A stretch of DNA of 64,000 nucleotides. Origin: Myxococcales bacterium. GTDB taxonomy: Bacteria > Myxococcota_A > UBA9160 > UBA4427. Below are positions 8,095 to 16,280 of this stretch, in pieces. Under the pieces are notes generated by a model. That model was given only the letters and a program-made list of their open reading frames with translations, ran no database searches and was not told the origin of the DNA. The stretch lies in assembly GCA_012960035.1 (NCBI GenBank), contig DUBZ01000112.1, positions 135,518 through 199,517 on the forward strand. Reading direction: 5' to 3'. Numbering within the stretch: the stretch's first letter is position 1; each line of letters begins with the position of its first letter. A program made the translations under genes and the position numbers.

Positions 8095-8598
8095 TTGAGC
8101 CCCCGCGGCATCACCCCCACGCGCCAGAACGAAGGCCCCCCTATTTCCAATTCCTCGGACACCACCAAACAACTCATTCAGAACAAAGAAACCGTTCTGC
8201 GGATGTGGTCGCACGTGTATGCCCGCGAATGGGATGCCCTGCGAAATATCTTGGCCCCGGAATGTAAGCACAAGGATATGCCCGCACCCGATGCCGGCGC
8301 GATTGGCCCCGACAACATCGTCTCCCGACTTCGCATTGGCTTCGACCTGATCGAGCGCTTCGAACATACGGTCTCTCGAGTCGTCGCCGAAGATGACGCG
8401 ATCATCGTCGAGCACCGCGAGCGCTGGCACTTCAAGACAGGCGAGGTGGTCGAGAACCATCTCGTCAGCGTGCACGAAGTTTCGGACGGCAAGATCTCGC
8501 TTTGGCGCGACTACTGGGACATCAATGGCATGTTGAGCAACGCGCCCCAGTGGTGGATCGAAGCTGTCGCGAACGAAAGCCCGCGCGACTTTTCGTAG
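8095..8598 (+). CDS. SnoaL-like / limonene-epoxide-hydrolase-fold protein
   Basis: A single-domain protein of up to 167 aa with the NTF2-like pattern: NKETVLRMWSHVYAREWDAL, IGFDLIERFEHTVSRVVAED, VVEHRERWHFKTGEVVE and ISLWRDYWDINGMLSN. The RDYWD element matches limonene-1,2-epoxide hydrolases, but the R-x-D pair expected on the preceding strand is replaced by R-x-R-W. A classical epoxide hydrolase activity is therefore doubtful. No ATG precedes residue 37; TTG 8095 follows an in-frame stop closely and has a poor Shine-Dalgarno, while ATG 8203 would remove the first helix. The substrate is unknown. Confidence 0.65.
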   Translation: MSPRGITPTRQNEGPPISNSSDTTKQLIQNKETVLRMWSHVYAREWDALRNILAPECKHKDMPAPDAGAIGPDNIVSRLRIGFDLIERFEHTVSRVVAEDDAIIVEHRERWHFKTGEVVENHLVSVHEVSDGKISLWRDYWDINGMLSNAPQWWIEAVANESPRDFS

Positions 8599-8681
8599 TA
8601 CGACGCGTCGCACGATACGGCGCGAGGCTATCCGTGTGCGACTGGAGTGGCGGCGTTTTCTTTGCGGGTAAGCAGTCTCAA

Positions 8682-9914
8682 CTAATAGCCGGCTGCTTTG
8701 GCCGCGCAGTATTGCTGCACAGCGCCCATCGCAGCATCGCAATAGGCGTCAGGAGTTCCGCGTGCATCGCAGCGGGACAGCCGCCAGTAGATCAAAATTG
8801 CTAGGTCATCCGCGGTACCGGGAACGCCATTGCAGAAGTTGGGTGCGGGTTTCGCCGCCATCAGACACGCTTGCGCGAACAAACTGGCATCCACAAAACA
8901 CGCGTCTTCCTTGCACGCCTTTCTCTGCTCGTAGACATTGTCCACGCAAGCAATTTGAGATTGTCCATTCGCATAACTACGACCCGACTCTGCTGCTTTT
9001 TCTCTGCGTTCTTCGGTGCTGTCGGGGGATGCGGCGCCGCGCATGTCTTGCACCCAGCTCGACGAATAACTCCCAAACGCACGGCCAGCCAAAACCATGG
9101 CGCTCACCAAGCCGTCTCCGCTTCGCGCGTAGAACCACTTGCCAGCGTCTGAATCGATGTGTTTCAAATAGGCTCGATTGTCAGCCAGGCTGAAGTTTCG
9201 TCCCGTGAATAGAAACGAAACGATCATCTGCTGTTCGAGCAAAGCGGCGTGCGGTGCTGTTTGTGCTTGAACCACGGCTTCAATGTCCGCGGCGGTAGGA
9301 GCGTGCCCGTCAACCAGTGACACGTTTGCGGTGCCGCTGAGGATTCCCCGTAGCATTTCTGAAACCAGTCGGAACGAAAGATCGGAAGCACCGCGGGCTT
9401 CGTTGATCTTTACTGCAATCGCAAGGCGTTCGGGGTTAGGGGGCTGTGTTTGGCTCGCCTGCGCGAACTGCAAGAGCTCACCCGTGGCGTCCAGAGACTG
9501 CGCGTGGATTTCTGCGTCGCGAAACTTCGAGCCGAGTTCGCTCCCGAACCAACTCGCAAGCTCAGCGGCGTACGCGGGGTTATAGCTGTTGAAGACGGCT
9601 TCGTTTACGTGTTTCCGAATCACGGGAGCTGCGAACACAGCCTGAAAAATCTCCTGCGCGTATCGCTCGTCTTCGTTCTCGAAGTCCGCACTTCGCAAAG
9701 CCATCTGTTCCGAAGCAGACCTCGCGAAACTCTCGATCATGTGCGTCATGCCGGACTGAACGAGAAGCCGATCGATCGTAGTCTCTGGCCCCTTTGCGGC
9801 ACCCGCTCCTGTTGTGAATGAAAGGCACACCAGAGTCGCAAGGCCCAGCGATACCGCGGTCGAGAAAACCTCGCGCCTAGACCACGGTTCGGATTCGTTG
9901 AAAACACGGTTCAT
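8682..9914 (-). CDS. Exported hypothetical protein with Cys-rich C-terminus
   Basis: A 410-aa protein. The N-terminus has SRREVF, then a hydrophobic run (TAVSLGLATLVCLSFTTGAG) ending at a likely signal-peptidase site AGA-A. The twin arginines are suggestive but the spacing to Phe is one residue off the Tat consensus. The middle portion (IRKHVNEAVFNSYNPAYAAE, LASWFGSELGSKFRDAE) resembles DUF2059-type helical repeats. The last 90 residues contain eight or more Cys (IACVDNVYEQRKACKEDACF, FAQACLMAA, RCDARGTPDAYCDAA), suggesting disulfides. Start ATG 9914 is preceded by AGGGAG. The function is unknown; it probably works in the periplasm or at the surface. Confidence 0.65.
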   Translation of the reverse strand: MNRVFNESEPWSRREVFSTAVSLGLATLVCLSFTTGAGAAKGPETTIDRLLVQSGMTHMIESFARSASEQMALRSADFENEDERYAQEIFQAVFAAPVIRKHVNEAVFNSYNPAYAAELASWFGSELGSKFRDAEIHAQSLDATGELLQFAQASQTQPPNPERLAIAVKINEARGASDLSFRLVSEMLRGILSGTANVSLVDGHAPTAADIEAVVQAQTAPHAALLEQQMIVSFLFTGRNFSLADNRAYLKHIDSDAGKWFYARSGDGLVSAMVLAGRAFGSYSSSWVQDMRGAASPDSTEERREKAAESGRSYANGQSQIACVDNVYEQRKACKEDACFVDASLFAQACLMAAKPAPNFCNGVPGTADDLAILIYWRLSRCDARGTPDAYCDAAMGAVQQYCAAKAAGY

Positions 9915-10176
9915 CGTTTGACTCCCTGTCGCTTCGTTCTTACGTCGTCGCGGCGCGGTTGTGCCCATTGGGGTCGCGTGGCAAAAATCGAGGAGCCGAA
10001 ATTAGCATGGCGGCGCGCTCGATCATCGCATCCAGACGTCAAATTCCGCACTCGCCATGACGATCGCTGCGCTCGGGGGCTGAACCTGGGATTCCCACAA
10101 TGCGCAAAACCTCTATCCTGCAGGCCCATCGATGGGGCACGCCCCACGCACGACATTGGACGAGAGGATTCAGCGT

Positions 10177-10968
10177 ATGACTGTATTTCGCGATGACATT
10201 TTGCAATCAAAAGTCGCCCTCGTCACGGGCGGGGCCACAGGGATCGGCAAGCAGATCGCAAGATGCTTGGGACGCCACGGCGCGAAGATCTGCATCGCAA
10301 GTCGCAAGCAAGAGAACCTCGTCGCCACGGCCGAGGAACTCGGCGCAGAGGGCATCGAGTGCATCTGGGTGAGATGCGACGTTCGCGAAGGCCAAGAAGT
10401 AGAGCACGTGGTCAACGAAATCGTGCGCCAGTTCGGACAGCTCGACATTGTGGTCAACAACGCTGCCGGGAATTTCCCGGCCCCCATTCAGGGGATCTCG
10501 TACAACGGTTTTCGGTCTGTCGTCGACATCGACTTGCGCGGCACATACAACGTGACAAAGGCTGCTTTCGAATCCCAACTCAAATATCGCGGCGGACACA
10601 TCGTCAACATCACGGCACCGTTTCAGAACATGGGCGTGAGCTTGCAAGCGCACGTCGCAGCTGCGAAGGCGGGGGTCGATTCACTGACCCGGACGTCGGC
10701 TGTCGAATTTGGGCCGCATGGGGTGCGGGTCAACGCGATCGCGCCCGGTGCAACGGCGGACACCGAAGGCATGGATCGATTTGAGGGCATTGAAGCCGGC
10801 GGGGACTCGCCCTGCCCCCTTGGTTATGTCGGCGCGAAACAGGACATCGCCAGCATGGTCCTGTTCTTGGTAAGCGAGGCTTCTTCGTACGTCACCGGGC
10901 AAGTCATCGCGGTCGACGGCGGAACGTCAATCGATCTGTTTAAGCTCAAGCTTCCGACGGAATCGTAA
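10177..10968 (+). CDS. 2,4-dienoyl-CoA reductase-like SDR
   Basis: A 263-aa short-chain dehydrogenase with the NADPH-binding motif TGGATGIG (residues 17-24) and the strand LDIVVNNAAGNFPAP. The active-site region reads NITAPFQNMGVSLQAHVAAAKAG. The usual Tyr of YxxxK is absent and Lys is kept, as in peroxisomal 2,4-dienoyl-CoA reductases (DECR2 type), whose AGNFPAP and HxxxAKA elements it shares. It would reduce a double bond of a 2,4-dienoyl-CoA during oxidation of unsaturated acyl chains. Start ATG 10177 has GAGAGGA upstream. It is convergent with the small zinc-ribbon gene. Confidence 0.85.
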   Translation: MTVFRDDILQSKVALVTGGATGIGKQIARCLGRHGAKICIASRKQENLVATAEELGAEGIECIWVRCDVREGQEVEHVVNEIVRQFGQLDIVVNNAAGNFPAPIQGISYNGFRSVVDIDLRGTYNVTKAAFESQLKYRGGHIVNITAPFQNMGVSLQAHVAAAKAGVDSLTRTSAVEFGPHGVRVNAIAPGATADTEGMDRFEGIEAGGDSPCPLGYVGAKQDIASMVLFLVSEASSYVTGQVIAVDGGTSIDLFKLKLPTES

Positions 10969-10986
10969 ACCACGCCACGCGCTTGC

Positions 10987-11160
10987 TCAGCTGGGGTCGG
11001 GCTCGCGCTTCGCTTTGGGATCGATCGGCGTAAAGCCAACGAAGTCGGTCGGGAATGCTTCAAGATCGCTGCAGCTTTCGAAGTGGTTGCAACGCGGACA
11101 TCGAAGCTTGCAAGAGTGTCCCACCAAGCTGGCCGAACAGTTCGGACAAGATTTTTCCAT
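10987..11160 (-). CDS. Small double-CxxC zinc-ribbon protein
   Basis: Fifty-seven residues beginning MEKSCPNCSASLVGHSCK and continuing LRCPRCNHFESCSDLE. Cys pairs C-P-N-C and C-P-R-C, plus two more Cys, make a plausible zinc ribbon or treble-clef unit. The start ATG at 11160 has GGGGGGTGAG immediately upstream, which favours it over longer in-frame starts. Proteins of this size and layout are common next to YkgJ-type genes but are not characterised. Here it is divergent from the YkgJ gene at 11293, with 132 bp between the start codons. Confidence 0.6.
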   Translation of the reverse strand: MEKSCPNCSASLVGHSCKLRCPRCNHFESCSDLEAFPTDFVGFTPIDPKAKREPDPS

Positions 11161-11292
11161 CTCACCCCCCATGTCGATTTGACCCGTTCGCAGCATAGTC
11201 ACTTCGACCCGCAAAGCCACTTGGGGTGTTCGCCACAACAGCGCCATCGCACGCGACCGGCGCGAGCCCCCGATGCTAGACTCGCGTCCACC

Positions 11293-11745
11293 ATGCCGAC
11301 CGACGAGAACCAACCCTGGTACAAAGACGGCTTACGCTTTGAATGCACGCAATGTGGCCGATGCTGCCGGGGTCCCGGCAACGTTTGGGTGAGTGACGAA
11401 GAGATCGAAAATCTCGCTCAGCATGTCGAACGAAGTGTCGACGAGTTCCGCGCCACCTATGTAAAACGTGCGGGACGTCGAGGCCTCGTGCTGATCCAGA
11501 AGCGCAATCAAGACTGCATTTTCTGGGACGAGACGACTGGCTGTCAGGTCTACACATCTCGACCGCGACAATGCCTCACCTATCCATTTTGGCGCGCCAA
11601 TTTGACAAGCGAATATCAATGGACTTCGGAGCGACGCCACTGTCCGGGAGTGGATAAGGGCCCCTTACACAGCCCCGAAGAGATCGACGCACAACTCGAG
11701 AACGACGGCATTCCAGATCATCGCAACCGGTCGGACCCGTCCTGA
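11293..11745 (+). CDS. YkgJ-family metal/Fe-S cluster protein
   Basis: A 150-aa protein with the YkgJ (UPF0153) cysteine layout: FECTQCGRCCRGPGN near residue 18, DCIFWDETTGCQVYTSRPRQ around 80 and CLTYPFW. The eight Cys are usually assigned to zinc or an iron-sulfur cluster. The family is widespread and of unknown biochemical role; some members accompany flagellin-methylation or Fe-S genes. Start ATG 11293 begins MPTDENQPWYKDG, the usual N-terminal distance from the first CxxC. It is complete with normal length. Confidence 0.85.
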   Translation: MPTDENQPWYKDGLRFECTQCGRCCRGPGNVWVSDEEIENLAQHVERSVDEFRATYVKRAGRRGLVLIQKRNQDCIFWDETTGCQVYTSRPRQCLTYPFWRANLTSEYQWTSERRHCPGVDKGPLHSPEEIDAQLENDGIPDHRNRSDPS

Positions 11746-11758
11746 TCCCGTTCGTTTA

Positions 11759-11826
11759 TTGAGTCTTCGACTCGTCTTTCCTAGATCTTCGGCCCTGAAA
11801 CTTCGGCCTTAGAACTTCGACAAACC
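11759..11826. repeat. 14-bp degenerate tandem repeat
   Basis: Units start at 11759, 11773, 11787, 11801 and 11815. The clearest are CTTCGGCCCTGAAA and CTTCGGCCTTAGAA. The array overlaps the last codons of the TPR remnant and fills the gap to the YkgJ gene. Confidence 0.65.
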
Positions 11827-12070
11827 AACATCCGCGCGAGTCCAAACTTCGCGTTGCAACGCTTCGGTTTCCGCTGCCGCCGTTGTCTTGTTTTGCGCGC
11901 GTAGACTCGCGGCGAGACCGTATCGCGACCCCCCGTTGCGCGGCGTGCGGTGAAGTTGCTCTCGATACACTGCCTCTGCCCGATCCGCTTGCCCAGCCTT
12001 GATCAATGCAGCACCAAGCTCTTCTCGAGTGGGGAAGTACCACGGCGGCGGTCAAGCTGATTCGCAACAT
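11809..12070 (-). pseudogene. TPR-repeat exported protein with the middle deleted
   Basis: The minus strand starts like an exported protein: ATG at 12070 after a GGGAGAGAG Shine-Dalgarno, encoding MLRISLTAAVVL, a signal-peptide beginning. After about 13 codons the sense switches frame to WYFPTREELGAALIKAG, QADRAEAVYREQL, NGGSRYGLAASLRAQNK and DVGLSKF, ending at a stop at 11809. The latter is the typical last TPR repeat and tail (A-x-x-V-Y-R-x-x-L ... G-x-x-x-G-L-A-x-x-L-x-x-Q). The central several hundred codons are missing. It is a clear case of internal deletion leaving both ends. Confidence 0.65.
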
Positions 12071-12302
12071 GACTCTCTCCCTCTCTCCGCTAGCAGTGGT
12101 GGGCGCAACGGCATTGACGATACGAAGCGCGAAACCCGGCGTCGAACCGAACGCAAAAAGTAGCGATCGGTTGCGTCCCAAAACCCTGGGTGGCGAAATC
12201 AAAAATGCGCCAGGACGACCGACCAATGATCGTGTGTGGTAGAACTGACGCGCACCGCCGAGATCGACCGTATTGATCAACACCAAGGAGAGTTCAAACG
12301 TG

Positions 12303-12752
12303 ATGTACTTCGAAGACTTTGAAGTGGGCTCCACCCGTACAGTGGGGACGATCCGAATTTCGCGCGAAGAGATCGTCGAATTCGCGACCCGCTTTGACCC
12401 GCAGCCCTTTCACATCGACGAAGATGCTGCGAACCGATCCATCTTCGGTGGCCTAACGGGTTCTTCGTGTCACACCTTCGCGTTGACCAGCTTGATCCAC
12501 CATCAAGGAGAGAGCGAGATCGCGTTGGTCGCGAACCTCGGTTCCGATTCGCTCCGCTTTCCCGCTCCACTTCGCCCCGACGACGACCTCACGCTCACGA
12601 GCGAATGCATGGCGGCACGCCCGTCTCAGTCACGGCCGGCAATTGGCATCGTGACGACCCGCGGCCTACTCACGAACCAACGCGGCGAAACCGTGATGGA
12701 CATGAACACAACCTTCATGGTCGAGCGGCGCCCTGGCGAGCCCGCGTCCTAG
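12303..12752 (+). CDS. MaoC-like (R)-specific enoyl-CoA hydratase
   Basis: A 149-aa hot-dog-fold protein: MYFEDFEVGSTRTVGT, then FATRFDPQPFHIDEDAA, the hydratase-2 motif in which Asp and His (D-P-x-P-F-H) are catalytic, and FGGLTGSSCHTFALTS. Such proteins hydrate trans-2-enoyl-CoA to (R)-3-hydroxyacyl-CoA. ATG 12303 is preceded directly by GTG 12300; AAGGAG lies 9-12 bases upstream, so either could initiate. No neighbouring partner is on the same strand nearby. Confidence in family is high and in exact substrate low. Confidence 0.9.
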   Translation: MYFEDFEVGSTRTVGTIRISREEIVEFATRFDPQPFHIDEDAANRSIFGGLTGSSCHTFALTSLIHHQGESEIALVANLGSDSLRFPAPLRPDDDLTLTSECMAARPSQSRPAIGIVTTRGLLTNQRGETVMDMNTTFMVERRPGEPAS

Positions 12753-12796
12753 GCACGCTTCTCACGTTGACGCGCTGGATCAGCTGACGCGCTTCG

Positions 12797-13729
12797 CTAC
12801 GGAATGGCGGGCGGCTCTTCACCGCGCTTACGCGCTTGGTGTCGATCCCTCAACATCTCGGCCGCCTTCACCAACACGGTCCGGTTCGGGACCTTCAAAT
12901 CGATGTTCTCGATTTCGTCGAGTTCTTCTTCCGTAAACCCGGCTTCGAGCCGTTCCTCACGCGCGAGGATGCGCTCGCCACCAAACGAAAACGCGCGCTC
13001 AGTTTCGGTTTGAAACTCTTTCGCCTTCTTGTAGCGCTCGGGATCGTCCTTCGTAAATTCCTTCGACCAGTCGCTACCGAAGCGCACATGCGTCAGTTCG
13101 TCGGCCAAAACAAAGTCGATGGCTTGGGCGAGCTTCATGTCTCCGACCTCTTTGCCGTACTCGACGAGCGACCTGAACACATCACAAGCAAGTCCTTCGA
13201 GACAGCGATTAACGCCGGTGATCCGCAAGACCGGGTCGTCGTGACAAGATGTTTCAAACAAAAACGTGCTCTCGGGGAACTCTCCGATTTTCGTACTCGT
13301 GTGGTCCAATAGTTTTTCGAATATTTGGATGTGCCGCGCTTCGTCCCAGCACTGACGCGCCATGTTCATTTTGAATTCCCACGGTGCGTCAGGGAAGTCC
13401 CAAACCGTGCGACCCGCTGCTTCCATGGCCTGCAACTCTCCGACGAACACGCCGTGTAGCTGGGTCTGAAGTTGGATCGGTGTACGACCGCCCTTCGCCT
13501 GACGTCCGCCCGAAGCGATCAAAAACTGAAAGCCGGGACCCAGATCGTTGTAGACCGCTTCGAGGCTCGTTCCTTGGACGCGCTCGTGAATCTTCGGAGC
13601 GATCTTTTCGAAGATGCGAACGATGGCACCCACATCATCCGGCAGAGATCGCATCAATTGATTGCGGTTGTTCGCCCGCTTGAAGCGGCTGTCCCGCGCG
13701 AGATGTTCGTGGTTCATGAAGCGTTCCAT
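12797..13729 (-). CDS. DUF455-type ferritin-like di-iron protein
   Basis: A 310-aa protein with the four-helix ferritin-like pattern and likely metal ligands: GVFVGELQAMEAAGR (Glu), RQCWDEARHIQIFEKLL (E-x-x-H) and FVLADELTHVRFGSDW (E-x-x-H). This corresponds to the DUF455 family of putative di-iron oxidases or hydroxylases. The N-terminal 90 residues (ANNRNQLMRSLPDDVGAIVR) are helical. Start ATG 13729 has AAAGGA nine bases upstream; upstream in-frame codons are unlikely to be coding. Substrate and oxidation chemistry are unknown. It is divergent from the SDR at 13872. Confidence 0.8.
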   Translation of the reverse strand: MERFMNHEHLARDSRFKRANNRNQLMRSLPDDVGAIVRIFEKIAPKIHERVQGTSLEAVYNDLGPGFQFLIASGGRQAKGGRTPIQLQTQLHGVFVGELQAMEAAGRTVWDFPDAPWEFKMNMARQCWDEARHIQIFEKLLDHTSTKIGEFPESTFLFETSCHDDPVLRITGVNRCLEGLACDVFRSLVEYGKEVGDMKLAQAIDFVLADELTHVRFGSDWSKEFTKDDPERYKKAKEFQTETERAFSFGGERILAREERLEAGFTEEELDEIENIDLKVPNRTVLVKAAEMLRDRHQARKRGEEPPAIP

Positions 13730-13871
13730 GGCAAATCCTTTCCGGCGTCCTCGGGGTTTCATCAGTGTAGTGCCGTAAGGGTGAATCTTGCAAAGGCAAC
13801 GCGCGATCACATGGTATCCTCGACGGCCAGAGCAACTTAAGACCTCAGTATTGAGCGTTGGGAGCACACGC

Positions 13872-14732
13872 ATGAACAGAGCCAACCCCGTTGCATTCGT
13901 TACAGGTGCAAGCCGCGGGATCGGGAAGGCCGGGGCCCTAGCCCTGGCGGATGCGGGCTATGACGTGGTGATTACCGCGAGAACCGTTCAACCGGGTGAC
14001 AAGTTCGACTATGCCGCGACCGCAGCCGAATCCGGATCACCGCGCGCGATGCCTGGCAGTCTGGAAGAAACGGCCGACGAAATTCGCAAGCGCGGAGGAG
14101 AGCCTCTACCGATCCGCCTCGATCTGATGGATCGCGCAACCCTCGCACCCGCGGTCGAGCAGGCCATCGCAACCTGGGGACAAATTGACGTCCTCTACAA
14201 CAACGGCATCTATCAAGGCGCCGGTGTCATGGACACGATTCTCGACCTCACCGACGAAAACCTCGAACGCGTTTTCGAAGGCAACTTCCTCGCGCAGTTT
14301 CACCTCACCAAGCTTGTCCTTCCTCACATGCTCGAACGAGGCGCAGGCGCGATCGTCAACATGACGTCGACGGCCGCCGTGAGTGACCCCGACCAGCCAA
14401 CCGGTGAAGGCGGCTGGGGCTTCGGGTATGGCGCGTCGAAGGGCGCACTGCATCGCATGGCAGGCATGCTTCACGTGGAGCTAAACCACCGAGGGATTCG
14501 CGCCTATAACATCGACCCCGGACACGTTCCCACGGAAGCCATTCGCGAAATTCTCGGCGAAGACAGTGCCGTGTTTCAAATGCAGCTCGAACACGGAACC
14601 CCCGCCGAGGTCCCCGCCGCAATGCTGGTGTTCTTGCTTACGACGGAAGAAGGTCGTGCGCGAAGTGGCGAGACGTTCCTTGCGCCCGACTTTTGCGCCA
14701 AGCGAAAGCTCGTTCCCGGCTGGCCGCGTTGA
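13872..14732 (+). CDS. Short-chain dehydrogenase/reductase
   Basis: A 286-aa classical SDR: TGASRGIG (residues 11-18), NNGIYQGAG replacing the usual NNAG, NMTSTAA for the catalytic Ser region and GYGASKGALHRMAG giving Tyr and Lys of YxxxK. The insert after the first strand (VQPGDKFDYAATAAESGS) is longer than in most SDRs. GGGAG lies eight bases before ATG 13872. It probably oxidises a secondary alcohol or reduces a ketone with NAD(P). Homologues are frequent in mycobacteria-like and deltaproteobacterial lipid loci; the substrate is unknown. Confidence 0.85.
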   Translation: MNRANPVAFVTGASRGIGKAGALALADAGYDVVITARTVQPGDKFDYAATAAESGSPRAMPGSLEETADEIRKRGGEPLPIRLDLMDRATLAPAVEQAIATWGQIDVLYNNGIYQGAGVMDTILDLTDENLERVFEGNFLAQFHLTKLVLPHMLERGAGAIVNMTSTAAVSDPDQPTGEGGWGFGYGASKGALHRMAGMLHVELNHRGIRAYNIDPGHVPTEAIREILGEDSAVFQMQLEHGTPAEVPAAMLVFLLTTEEGRARSGETFLAPDFCAKRKLVPGWPR

Positions 14733-14745
14733 CGCTCGCCCTCAG

Positions 14746-15133
14746 CTAGAAGCGCAGGCCAAGGCCGACGAGCACGGGAAATTCGCCTTGCTCATCGTCG
14801 ACCAACCCGAGAGCGAGGCCACGAGGCGGTTGACTGATAATGTCGATCTCGTTGAAGGTTTCAATCTTGTGCCTTCGACTCCGCTGCTCGCCGCTCTCGA
14901 AGTGAGCGGTTAGGACCACGAGATCGTCCTCGCTCAATCGGATCATTTCCGAGCAGCGTGCGCATCACGTCTACTTCCGTGGTTTGCACTTCAACACCGT
15001 CGATTTCCCTGAGCCTGGCCGTCTGCATGGTGGCGCTCACAACCATGGGCAGCCACAGTCCGACCACGAAAAGGCAGTGAGCCGCGATGCGGGTCCAGTT
15101 TGATCCCTCACTTTGATTCCGGTTCATCATCAC
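14746..15133 (-). pseudogene. Exported, possibly barrel-ending protein with internal deletion
   Basis: An N-terminal frame from about 15133 encodes MMMNRNQSEG then WTRIAAHCLFVVGLWLPMVV, a good signal peptide, followed by RLREIDGVEVQTTEVDVM. A second frame picks up with SEDDLVVLTAHFESGEQ, HKIETFNEIDI and ends FPVLVGLGLRF at 14746. The last residues, alternating hydrophobics with a terminal Phe, are typical of outer-membrane beta-barrel C-termini. The two frames do not join, and a barrel would need far more sequence. This looks like a large internal deletion plus frameshift. The function of the original is unknown. Confidence 0.5.
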
Positions 15134-15238
15134 GAACGTCCCCTTCTTTCACCCTGTTCTGACGCCGAGGCATGACGCGACGGTGCCACTCCACGATGAG
15201 CGATTTTCGAAACCTTCACATCCGTCCTGTCGCGATCG

Positions 15239-16183
15239 ATGCGCTATCAACCCCACATGACCTTCGTAATCACCGACGACGCTCCGCTTCCAAACGGGGC
15301 CCATAGCGACTGGCTCGTCGCGTCCGACAAGACGCGGTTTCGCGTTGCTCGCTTCCATCCGACGACGCCACCGATTGGAACCGTGGTGCTCTTGAACGGA
15401 CGAACCGAGTTCATCGAAAAATACTTCGAAGTCATCGACGACCTGCTCGCACGGAACTATGTGGTCGCCACCCTCGATTGGCGCGGCCAAGGTCTGAGTG
15501 ACCGCGCCCTCGACAACCGGCACAAAGGACACGTCGAAGATTTCGATCTCTACGTTTCAGACCTGCGACAGGCCGTCATCGAATACATCGAACCCAACTG
15601 CCCCGGACCCTTTCGACTGTTATGTCATTCGATGGGGGGCAACATCGGCATGCGCTATCTCGGCGAACATCCCGGGCAGTTCGAGTCCGCAGTGTTCTCC
15701 GCGCCGATGTGGGGGATTGGAAAGCACGCGCGCACGCCGTTGTGGATGCGTGCCGTCGCGAAGCTCACGCGATTTCTCAAAGTCACGAAGCCCTATATCC
15801 CCGGCGGCGGGGACTTCACCCCCAAAGACCGCAACTTCGAGGGCAATCAGCTCACCCACGACCCGGTTCGTTTTAAGCGATATGTGTCCCACATCGACAA
15901 AGACCCCACTTTGGAGCTAGGGGCTCCGACTGTGGGTTGGGCGCGGCAGGCGATTCGGTCGATGGACACGATCCATAGCCCCGGCTTTGTTGAGGAAGTC
16001 ATTATTCCGGTCGTCGTCTGTACGGCAGCTGAGGACGCGCTGGTTTCACCAGATGCCCAGCGGCTCGTCGCCGATCGGCTGCCGAACGGCAAGCAACTCG
16101 TCATTCCCGGATCCAAGCACGAGCTCATGGTTGAGCTGGACGCACTTCGCGCGCAATTCTTCACCGCGTTTGACGATCTTTGA
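15239..16183 (+). CDS. Lysophospholipase / monoacylglycerol-lipase-like alpha/beta-hydrolase
   Basis: A 314-aa serine hydrolase close to the PldB/monoacylglycerol lipase group: VVLLNGRTEFIEKYFEV near residue 50, ATLDWRGQGLSDR, nucleophile elbow LLCHSMGGNIGMRYL (Ser near 131), CTAAEDALVSPDAQ for the acid and PGSKHELMVELDALR with the catalytic His. There is no signal peptide, so it is probably cytoplasmic or membrane-associated. It would release fatty acids from lysophospholipids or monoglycerides. Start ATG 15239 or ATG 15257; neither has a strong Shine-Dalgarno. Confidence 0.85.
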   Translation: MRYQPHMTFVITDDAPLPNGAHSDWLVASDKTRFRVARFHPTTPPIGTVVLLNGRTEFIEKYFEVIDDLLARNYVVATLDWRGQGLSDRALDNRHKGHVEDFDLYVSDLRQAVIEYIEPNCPGPFRLLCHSMGGNIGMRYLGEHPGQFESAVFSAPMWGIGKHARTPLWMRAVAKLTRFLKVTKPYIPGGGDFTPKDRNFEGNQLTHDPVRFKRYVSHIDKDPTLELGAPTVGWARQAIRSMDTIHSPGFVEEVIIPVVVCTAAEDALVSPDAQRLVADRLPNGKQLVIPGSKHELMVELDALRAQFFTAFDDL

Positions 16184-16280
16184 GACCCGCTCGGCGCAAA
16201 CAGAATCGTTCGAGTCGCACTCCCCTCGAAGCTGACGCGATCACCTGGTTAATAGCACCCAGAGTGTCAATCTCTTTTGT

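Noticed and set aside
7723-8742. Long minus-strand open frame (339 codons)
   Set aside because: It lies opposite the SnoaL-like gene and crosses the terminator and a tandem repeat; its residues show no family pattern. It is an artefact of GC-rich codon use.
8682-9914. Tat signal peptide for the exported Cys-rich protein
   Set aside because: The twin Arg are present, but the Phe is one residue too far and the hydrophobic core is that of an ordinary Sec signal; left as uncertain.
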